From contig NC_134028.1 in NCBI RefSeq assembly GCF_964204645.1, forward strand, positions 11,883,001 through 11,947,000: 64,000 nt of DNA, in the 5' to 3' direction. Shown here in pieces: positions 20,429 to 28,400 of the stretch. This DNA comes from Tubulanus polymorphus. Lineage: Eukaryota > Nemertea > Palaeonemertea > Tubulaniformes > Tubulanidae. How positions within the stretch are numbered: position 1 is the first letter of the stretch; each line of letters begins with the position of its first letter. Below the pieces are notes generated by a model. The model saw nothing but the letters and a program-made list of their open reading frames with translations, was not told the DNA's origin and searched no databases. The translations under genes were made by a program, and so were the position numbers.

Positions 20429-21817
20429 TTAAAATTTAAAATATAATATTCCTCCTATAACAATTCCTATACAAGTTATAGCTAATTTAGTATTTTCATG
20501 GAATTTATTATCATCATTTAGTTTAATTATATCATGTTGAATTTTATCAGTTCTATTATTTTCTGATGTATTGTAATCTTTTATTTTAGAATCATTATTT
20601 AATTTAATATTCTTAGTTTTAGTTTCTGTTGATTGAATATGTTTTTTATTTTTTTCACCTTCCATTAATTTTGGAGCAGTGATAATCTTTTTATTTATAT
20701 CATTCAATCCAAATGAATTATTTATTGTTGCAGTTTTAATTAGATTATTATAACCAATTATATTTCCCATCTTCAATACTAAATCATTAGAAATAATTAA
20801 TAGATTAGGGCCTATACAATAATTTAATCTAATATGTGATTTATCTAAATAATTTTGATATCTTATAATGTTTTCTGGAATCGATCTATTTTTATCATTA
20901 TGTATGGAATCTTCAAATAATACTTTGAATTGTTTTTGTGTATCGAATGATGTATTCAAATTTCCAATTATCGGTGATCTTGTTTCAACTTGTGATCCTA
21001 GAATACAAATCAAATAAGTTCTAACAGATTGATTTATTCTTTCTATACCTGATTTAGTAAAACCTTCACTATTTTCTAAAATAAAATAAACCCAACCATT
21101 ATTGTTTTCTTGTTTTAAATTATCATAAAATTTTGGTAATTTATTGAAATTTAATGTTTCTAAATCCTTTGTTTCTATTTTACCATAACCTAATTTTTTA
21201 TTATAGATATTATAAAAACTATTAGATGGTATGGGAAGTGCACAATATTCTGCAATCTTTCTAGGGCAAGGAAGTGATCTTATTGTTCCAATTTTTATTC
21301 TAAAATCAGAATTATTTATATCTATATTAAATTCATTGCAAATTTTATAAAACTTTGATAAATTAATATTATTATCTAATTCTTTGAAATACCTAGATCC
21401 TGGTAAAGCGCACTCTAATTCATTTAATATTATTCTGATTTGAAAGTATGTATGAAATCTAAATAAACTTTGAATTAATTTATATTTAGAATTATTTAAA
21501 TGATCATTCCAACTAATTCCACATCCTGTTGTTGCACAATAAACAGCAAAATTTAATTGATTCTGCCAATACTTCATATTAGATTTTAATAACCATTGTT
21601 TTTCATCTTTCAATTTTTTAAAATTAATCAAATATACATGAAATATATTTTCCATCTTTGCATTAAAATTATTAGTTTCAGTAACATAAATATATAAATC
21701 AATTAATGAATCTAAAACTTCATTTCTATATGTAATATCTTTATTAAAATCTATTGCTGGAATATTATATTTAATTGATTTATTATATTGGAAAGCTTTT
21801 GGAAAACTATCTACCAT
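20429..21817 (-). CDS. 462-aa conserved structural-block protein with tail anchor
   Basis: The middle region has NFAVYCATTGCGISW, then LFRFHTYFQIR and LNELECALPGSRYF. Further on come FTKSGIERINQSVRTYL and NYCIGPNLLIISN. The C-terminus is a single hydrophobic segment (LAITCIGIVIGGILYFKF) with nothing after it, a tail-anchor arrangement. I know related proteins from the same kind of elements in other invertebrates, but no function is established. An intact copy is at 43646-45034 and a badly decayed one at 40865-42147, so it is among the best conserved genes of the family here. Confidence 0.8.
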   Translation of the reverse strand: MVDSFPKAFQYNKSIKYNIPAIDFNKDITYRNEVLDSLIDLYIYVTETNNFNAKMENIFHVYLINFKKLKDEKQWLLKSNMKYWQNQLNFAVYCATTGCGISWNDHLNNSKYKLIQSLFRFHTYFQIRIILNELECALPGSRYFKELDNNINLSKFYKICNEFNIDINNSDFRIKIGTIRSLPCPRKIAEYCALPIPSNSFYNIYNKKLGYGKIETKDLETLNFNKLPKFYDNLKQENNNGWVYFILENSEGFTKSGIERINQSVRTYLICILGSQVETRSPIIGNLNTSFDTQKQFKVLFEDSIHNDKNRSIPENIIRYQNYLDKSHIRLNYCIGPNLLIISNDLVLKMGNIIGYNNLIKTATINNSFGLNDINKKIITAPKLMEGEKNKKHIQSTETKTKNIKLNNDSKIKDYNTSENNRTDKIQHDIIKLNDDNKFHENTKLAITCIGIVIGGILYFKF

Positions 21818-21833
21818 TTATATAATTAAAAAA

Positions 21834-22268
21834 TTAATAATTTATTAATTCTTTTAATAATTTATCTTGTTCTTCAACTGTTATATGACCATTTAAACTT
21901 ATTATATAATCTAGTGTGTTCTTTAATTTATTAATTTCTTTTATATTAGTTTTAATTTTTACTTTATTACTTTTTATATTTAATTTTGAACTTATACCGG
22001 TTAAAACACTTGAACTTAATCCTAATACACCAATTGATATAGCTAAAGGTGTTAATGGACTGAATATTGCTAAAAATGTTATTACAGAACTAATTGTAAC
22101 CGAACCACTTATAATAAGATAATATATAATTTTACTTTTTAAATATTTTTTCTTTTTAACTTTTAAGTCACTTTCAAATTCTAATATTTGTTTTTCTAAA
22201 TATGTTTTTAATTTAGTTTTATTTATATCATGAGGAATAATATCAATACTATCAACTTTATCTTCCAT
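21834..22268 (-). CDS. 144-aa two-helix membrane protein
   Basis: An N-terminal charged helix (LEKQILEFESDLKVKKKKYL), then two adjacent hydrophobic segments (about residues 48-100, rich in Ser/Gly/Leu), then a second charged helix and an acidic tail. The helical hairpin flanked by coils resembles small viral or pore-type membrane proteins, but nothing specific is recognised. TAAATG start. Copies are at 40414-40848 (nonsense codon) and 43280-43629 (5' part lost). Confidence 0.75.
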   Translation of the reverse strand: MEDKVDSIDIIPHDINKTKLKTYLEKQILEFESDLKVKKKKYLKSKIIYYLIISGSVTISSVITFLAIFSPLTPLAISIGVLGLSSSVLTGISSKLNIKSNKVKIKTNIKEINKLKNTLDYIISLNGHITVEEQDKLLKELINY

Positions 22269-22287
22269 TTATTTAGAATAAAAATTA

Positions 22288-22710
22288 CTAATTAGTAAAC
22301 TTATAAGCAACAAATATAACAATAACTGTTCCACCTAAAATCCAAATTATTTCATATTTCTGTTGTTCTTTACTTGGGGTATAATAATCTGATAATTTAG
22401 GTTTGTATAGATGTAATTTTTCTTTATTGGTTACTGCGTTATATAAACTCATTGCATCATCAACTGATTGAAAATCTCTATGTGAAATCTTCTGATCATA
22501 TAATTCTTTATTGATGTAATCCATATAGTTTTGTCTCTTTTCTCTATATTCTTCTGCAGCTTTATTGTATTTCTCTAACGCTAAGTTATGTCTTCTTTGT
22601 TCTCCTAATGAACTATTTTTATCAATATGTTTAAATAAATAACCACCACCAGTAAATGCTAAAGCGTTAACAATTGCTGATCCTATAATAGTTATAATTG
22701 CAGAAGCCAT
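22288..22710 (-). CDS. 140-aa membrane protein with terminal hydrophobic segments
   Basis: The N-terminal hydrophobic segment (AIITIIGSAIVNALAF) is Gly/Ala-rich. A long charged helical middle (HNLALEKYNKAAEEYREKR) contains the SDYYTPS motif, and the C-terminus is a transmembrane helix. The same arrangement recurs in related elements of other invertebrates, so the gene is a core component of unknown function. A pseudogene copy is at 39969-40388; the gene is missing from the 42.7-50.4 kb run. Confidence 0.75.
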   Translation of the reverse strand: MASAIITIIGSAIVNALAFTGGGYLFKHIDKNSSLGEQRRHNLALEKYNKAAEEYREKRQNYMDYINKELYDQKISHRDFQSVDDAMSLYNAVTNKEKLHLYKPKLSDYYTPSKEQQKYEIIWILGGTVIVIFVAYKFTN

Positions 22711-22734
22711 TTATTTAACAAAAAAATTATGCAT

Positions 22735-22956
22735 TTATATGGGAGGAATATATTTTTGTTTTTCCAAATAATCAATTGTTAAATTAGATAAAGTAACTGC
22801 TAATGTTAACTTTAAAATATCATTGATATCAAATCTATCAACATTAACACTTCCCATTTTGAATACTTTTTTTAATACCATTGAATAACCAACAGTTCCA
22901 ACTGATAGTAAGGCGCCATTATATAATCCAGTTATTATCCACTTATTATCACTCAT
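22735..22956 (-). CDS. 73-aa small membrane protein
   Basis: Hydrophobic N-terminal half with GALLSVGTVGYSMVLKK, then DINDILKLTLAVTLSN and a KYIPPI end. The ORF begins three bases after the stop of the 112-aa gene, inside the TAAATG motif. It is the best preserved gene of the set: the copy at 39723-39944 has an identical product, and 43097-43279 is the same up to a truncation. Such protein-level identity amid decay shows that the copies are closely related. Confidence 0.8.
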   Translation of the reverse strand: MSDNKWIITGLYNGALLSVGTVGYSMVLKKVFKMGSVNVDRFDINDILKLTLAVTLSNLTIDYLEKQKYIPPI

Positions 22957-22959
22957 TTA

Positions 22960-23298
22960 TTAATCAAAAAAATTACTATCATCAAAATATTTAGTTAACT
23001 TATTTATGATTAATTCAACATTTATTTCATTACTAGTTTTATGATTATCATATATTTTGGATAATATGTTTTTGATATCTTCAATAATTCCATCTTCATT
23101 TAATTCATAATATTCTAAAGGTGATTTAATTAAATCAATTACTTTTTCTATATTATACTTTTCTTTATCAATCATTGACGCATTGTTAAATGATTTACTT
23201 TTTATATCAGTAATTACATCATTTAGTTTAATTCTCATTTCTTTACCATGTTTAAAATCAAACCCAAAACATATACTCGGTCCAACAGTTATATTCAT
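22960..23298 (-). CDS. 112-aa conserved protein
   Basis: Starts MNITVGPSICFGFDF, then a charged helical body (LIKSPLEYYELNEDGIIEDI, INKLTKYF) and ends FFD. No membrane segment and no recognised domain. A 117-aa relative at 42740-43093 is intact but clearly diverged in the middle; the copy at 39383-39706 has lost its start codon. It sits between the penton-like gene and the 73-aa membrane gene in every copy. Confidence 0.75.
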   Translation of the reverse strand: MNITVGPSICFGFDFKHGKEMRIKLNDVITDIKSKSFNNASMIDKEKYNIEKVIDLIKSPLEYYELNEDGIIEDIKNILSKIYDNHKTSNEINVELIINKLTKYFDDSNFFD

Positions 23299-23314
23299 TT
23301 ATATAATGAAAAAA

Positions 23315-24073
23315 TTACTCTTTACATCTTATAACTAATTCATAAATTACAGGGAAATTATTTAAATCAATTAAGTATCCATTATGATTTCTAATTTCTA
23401 ATCTAAAATTATTAAAACGAGGAATGCATGGTTTGAAATCACATTCTGTTAAATTATAATTTATTTGCGTTCCAAATTGTTTAACATTCTTCAATGGTAA
23501 AATGTTTAGTAAACCAGAATTACATGTTGTATCTTTAGTTGCTTCAAATGTTTTTGTAGGATCGATTAAATTGCAATAAATATAAAAATGTGTAAAAGGT
23601 ATTATATTTGAATTACCGTCTACGTTTCCTGTAACAATTTGTGGTTTAATTCCTAACAGTTTAGCTAAAGGTTTCCTTACCATAAATGCATGTTTGCTTT
23701 CATCATCTAACTTTATTTTAATTTTATCAGAACTATCACTTTTTATAAATCTAATTGAAAATTTATATTCACTTCCAAGTTTTAAACGAGCTCTTTTATT
23801 AATTTCTTGGGCTAATGTTTCTAAATTATATAATCCTGGTTTTAACATTAGATAAAACCATTTATTTTTATTTTTCATATGAATTGCAAAACCTCTATGT
23901 TCGAAAGTTTTATCCGATATATTATAAAAAGAATTACATAAACTTATATTTACTAATTTCAAATCAACGCAATTCTTAAATTCTCTATCTAATTGTACTA
24001 ATAAATTATGAGATTTATAATTTGTAAGTTTTCTAGAATCAATAAATATTCTGTATTCTTTTAATTCTACCAT
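23315..24073 (-). CDS. Candidate penton / minor capsid protein (single jelly-roll type)
   Basis: 252 aa. The N-terminus YRIFIDSRKL and LVNISLCNSFYNISD, followed by WFYLMLKPGLYNLETLAQEI, form a strand-loop-helix pattern. I recognise this from the small capsid proteins of Polinton-like elements, where it would occupy the five-fold vertices. The C-terminal half is beta-rich (TQINYNL, FRLEIRN, VIYELVIRC). It is the last gene of the minus-strand block and is divergent from the transcription-factor gene; the 68-base gap must hold both promoters. Copies: 38613-39365 (broken), and C-terminal or internal fragments at 42640-42723 and 60004-60106. Confidence 0.55.
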   Translation of the reverse strand: MVELKEYRIFIDSRKLTNYKSHNLLVQLDREFKNCVDLKLVNISLCNSFYNISDKTFEHRGFAIHMKNKNKWFYLMLKPGLYNLETLAQEINKRARLKLGSEYKFSIRFIKSDSSDKIKIKLDDESKHAFMVRKPLAKLLGIKPQIVTGNVDGNSNIIPFTHFYIYCNLIDPTKTFEATKDTTCNSGLLNILPLKNVKQFGTQINYNLTECDFKPCIPRFNNFRLEIRNHNGYLIDLNNFPVIYELVIRCKE

Positions 24074-24141
24074 TATTTATAACATAAAAAAATTACCGCT
24101 CATCACTAAAAATTAATTTTAATAAAATTTTTCCTTAATAA

Positions 24142-25437
24142 ATGGATGAGAAGATAGCATGCGAAATTTGTGGTGAACTTCTAAGAAAAAGTAATATGGC
24201 TCGACATATGAAAAAACATGATGAAAACTATAAACCCCCTAAAATAAACTGTCCAAATTGTAATAAAACATTCTCTAGAAATTATTTCAAAAAACATTCA
24301 GAGAAGTGTAGAATTAATAGCGCAACGGCTAATGTTGATAGTAATTCTGTTGAAGTTGAACCTGAAGTTATTTGGAAAAGACCTTTCTTATTCTATGATA
24401 AGGATAATATAAAAGATCATTTCTGTGAGCCTTGTCGAATAAAATATAGCCCTGAAAATATAGAAGATTGGGAGAATCATCAATTTCGTAAAGCACATAT
24501 AGATAAATTTTCTAATAAATTTGAAACTGAATTCAATGAAAGAAAAAATAATTTATTAGAAAAAATAAAATATGAGAAAACGTTACCAGATAATAAAGAA
24601 ACAGTTGAAAAGTTAGAAAAACAATATAATGAATTAACAAGAAAAACATATTATTGTAAATATTGTAAATTGATTATTACAACAAGTAATTCAAATCTAC
24701 ATAATAGAACAATAAAACATAAAGAAAACGTAAGAAAATACCAAGAGCTTAATGAAGATCTATTACCTAGAAATTATAAACAAAAATGCCCACAATGTAT
24801 TTATGCGACTTTAAGGCAAGAAGGTACTGTGTTATTTTGTGTTGAATGTGGATGGCAAAAGAATTTATTAGGTGAAGAAAAAACTAGAAATTTTCTCATA
24901 GATCCAAAATTAAATTATCTTAATGAAATTTTTAAAATATTTTCCATGGAAGATCATACACCAGAATATATGCAATGGCTTGAAAAAATGAAAATAATAG
25001 AAAATAAAAATGGTGAAATAACTAAAAAAGATATTATAAAAACAATTATTCCACCAACATTTAACACAAAACAAAAGAAAATGTATTTATATTTATTATT
25101 TAACGATTATTATGAAAAACCTAAATTAACAGAAGATATGGAAAATATAAAAAAAATATTTAAACAAATATTAATGTATTATTTGGAAAATAGAATAACA
25201 GATTCAATAAATTATGAATTCTTTTTAAATAAGATTGTAAATTATTTAAACCTAGATATTATAATTCCATTTGATGAATTAACAAACAAAAAGAAACAAA
25301 GAGAGCGAGATGAAATGTGGAACAAGATAGAACTTTATTTAAATGAGAAAAATGGAATGGAAGAAGAACCTGAACAATTAAATGAAAATGAAGAAGCCAA
25401 TAGTGATTTCGAGTTTGATGATATAGATCCATTTTAA
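24142..25437 (+). CDS. Zinc-finger protein with VLTF3-like C-terminal region (candidate late transcription factor)
   Basis: 431 aa. Cys2-His2-like fingers sit at residues 7-26, 37-56, about 95-120 and 172-195. A zinc ribbon follows (CPQC at 216, then FCVECGW near 233-238). After it comes YMQWLEKMK, then IIPPTFNTKQKKMYLYLLF, FNDYYEK, NYEFFLNKIVNYLNL, and a RDEMWNKIELYL end. Zinc ribbon, tryptophan-containing helix, NYEFFLNKI-type segment and a final MWNKI is the order I associate with poxvirus/NCLDV late transcription factor VLTF3 (A2-like). The match is by pattern only. It is the only internal plus-strand gene and fits a regulator of the TAAATG genes. It is absent from copies 2 and 3. Confidence 0.55.
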   Translation: MDEKIACEICGELLRKSNMARHMKKHDENYKPPKINCPNCNKTFSRNYFKKHSEKCRINSATANVDSNSVEVEPEVIWKRPFLFYDKDNIKDHFCEPCRIKYSPENIEDWENHQFRKAHIDKFSNKFETEFNERKNNLLEKIKYEKTLPDNKETVEKLEKQYNELTRKTYYCKYCKLIITTSNSNLHNRTIKHKENVRKYQELNEDLLPRNYKQKCPQCIYATLRQEGTVLFCVECGWQKNLLGEEKTRNFLIDPKLNYLNEIFKIFSMEDHTPEYMQWLEKMKIIENKNGEITKKDIIKTIIPPTFNTKQKKMYLYLLFNDYYEKPKLTEDMENIKKIFKQILMYYLENRITDSINYEFFLNKIVNYLNLDIIIPFDELTNKKKQRERDEMWNKIELYLNEKNGMEEEPEQLNENEEANSDFEFDDIDPF

Positions 25438-28400
25438 TAACCATAAGGTAATGTTTTTATACCATCATCTAAAATATGCCTTTTATCATCAAATGGATTT
25501 AAACTAGTTTTTTCAACTTCATTAATGTACATCTCATGATCTTCTGATCTTAAACAATTCATTTTGTTTTTCATTACAATTGATTTATATAAACACTTTA
25601 TATAATCTTGAAATTCTATATGTTTATCAACCACATGTTTTGTTATTCCTTTTAACTTTTTAGCTTCATGATCTTTTGTTCTGTAACTATACATTTTACT
25701 TCTTATCCCAACAAATTCAATCATTTCATCACCTTCTAATTCATCTTTAAATTTACCAGGAATCTTTTTATTATCATTGCTAAATAGTTCATGATCTTTA
25801 GGATAATTGCTAAAATCAAAATGATGTTTTAATGTTTTTAAGTCTTTTGTTATATCATTTGTCTTGATTTTTAGTATGTAACTGTCAGTATTTTTTTGGA
25901 TTAATGGGAACCCAGAATTGAATGTTCCATCATCTGTTGATAAATCATAAACATAGTCAGTTGGGTTATATATTTCAAATAAATCTTTAACTTCTTCTGT
26001 TAATTCTTTTTCTACATGCCTTAAATTAAAACAATTTGGTTTAGATTTAATTAATTCTATATTCATATTAAATCCTAATGAACTGCATAACACATTTAAC
26101 CCTGATATAGCAACTTTTCCTTTCTGTGCAAAGGTTATCGTTTTATCCTTTATAAATTTTTTAGTACCATCGGCTGCGTAGAACCCAATGAAGAACCATT
26201 TTCTAAGATTATATTCTGAATTTAATATATAATCTGGTACTATTTTTTCTTTAGTTGAAGTATTACTTTTCACTATTGCATGAATATAGAATTCATCATT
26301 ATATTCTATAGCAAAATCTTTAGGATTATTTACAAGTATTCTATAAACTGCTGATGATTTCATAACATCCATGATTCTAAATGTTTTATGTGAATAAACT
26401 TCTTCACAGAATTTCTTAATTCTTTCTAATAATTTTAAGTCTTGATTGCATAAATACCAACAATATTTATTACCCCAAACATATTTATACACACCTGCTG
26501 AACCATCACCCATGAAAAATCCTTTGATAAAATATTCTTTTTCTTCTAATGTTTCAGGTTCTATATTATAAATATTATCAATTATTTCATCAAATGACAT
26601 ATGATTCATTCTTTGGAAAAATCTTTTATGTAATAATTCATCTCCAATTTTTATATCAGTTGGTTTTATTTCATCACCATTTCGTTTAATTAAACTATGG
26701 TCTTCTGTAACATCTACGAACCCTAATTTAGTTCTAACTCTATAGATTTTCTTATTTGTTTTATGTCTAATAATATTCTTTAATTTTTTCCATCCATTTC
26801 TTGTCCAAACATCCATTAATCCATTTATTTGTATTAGTTCTTTTTCACCATATGAAATATAAGATTTATTTTGATTAGGAATTATTTCTGAAATTCTTCT
26901 AATTAATATTTGGTTATTGTATTTTAATAATATTGGGGTGTCAGCTGTTACAGAATCAAAATATAATATTTCTATATGTTTTTCTCCAAAAAGTGGTTGT
27001 AAAACATTATAATAAAAATCATACATTAATAATTTTGATATTTCTAAAACTGTTGAACCAATGAAAATGGGTTTGTTAAATTTCATGGACGTTCTTTTTA
27101 ATTTTACTGCTGTTAAATAATCTTCAAATCTTTTATTTCCTAAATGTCTAAGACTTGATTGTAAATGTCTTAATCTTTCAGAATTATTTACTAATTCAAT
27201 GTCGTTTCTATTACGAATATTCTCACAAGTTTTTCCATAAAAACTATTGTTCATCAATTTGAAAAAATCTTTTTCAAAATCTGTTTTTGATATGGTTCTC
27301 TGTTGAGTATTGAAATCTATATATTTTTCTAACCACTTCGATTGATTAAATTCAATATATCTATGTACTTTCTTTAATTTCATTCCTTGTTTTAGATAAA
27401 ATTTTAACATTCTATAATGAACAATATAATTGTATTTATTATTTTGAGTAAGTATTAATTTTTCTGTAAAAACATGATCTTTCGGTTTTATTTTCTTCTG
27501 GTATTCACTTAAATAACTATCATCTACAGTTAAATGTTCTGGGCAATAAGGTAAGTTTCTTGTTTTAAACTTTATATTTTCAGGATATTCTAAATCAACT
27601 ACAAAGAAATAACCAATTGGTGCTTCATCTTTTAAACTAATAATTGCGCTTTCCCAATCAGTTTTATCACCATTTTCAACTTCTGTTAATATAAAATTTT
27701 TATATGGTTGAGGTTGCATCATTGCCCAACCATATAAATTATTGGCGTCAATATATAATAATTTATATTCATCATTTGCTTTAAAATACCTATCTCCCAT
27801 AACACCACTAATTCCACCTCTAATTGATTTTTCAAATAATAAAACCATATCTGGTTCTTTTAATAAATCTAATTCTACATTTGTATATTTTAAACCACAT
27901 TGCCAGGTTAAACCAGGACTAGAGTAGCAATAACAAGGATCAACGTTAAAATGATTCAAATTAACTTCTCTAAATTTTTCAAATATGTCAGCCAATATCA
28001 TAACATCTGATTTTAAATATAAATCAACTAATTCACCATGATTTTTCATCTTAAAATGGTTCCAAATATTTAATGTTCTATTAAACACTTCGTCTTTCAC
28101 ATACTCCTCTTTTAATTTATCATAAAATTGATCTTTTAATAATTCTGTTACATTAAAATCATCATGTGTTTTATAAAATGAATAAGGAATTGCGCCTTTA
28201 TATCTTAATAATTTAAAATCTTGGTCATTTGGATAATAATATCGAGTTATAATAAAATCATTATCAACTAAACTTTTTGATAAATTATCTAATGAACTTG
28301 CTAGAAATCTATAAGAATCTAAAAATCTAATGCAACCAAATTGAAATGAAATATAATTTTCAGATGTTTTAGCTAATAGTTTAAAATCATATTTTCTTAC

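Noticed and set aside
27742-27927. Plus-strand ORF inside PolB, and similar antisense ORFs in the structural block
   Set aside because: Antisense shadows of well-supported genes in AT-rich DNA, without the TAAATG start context.
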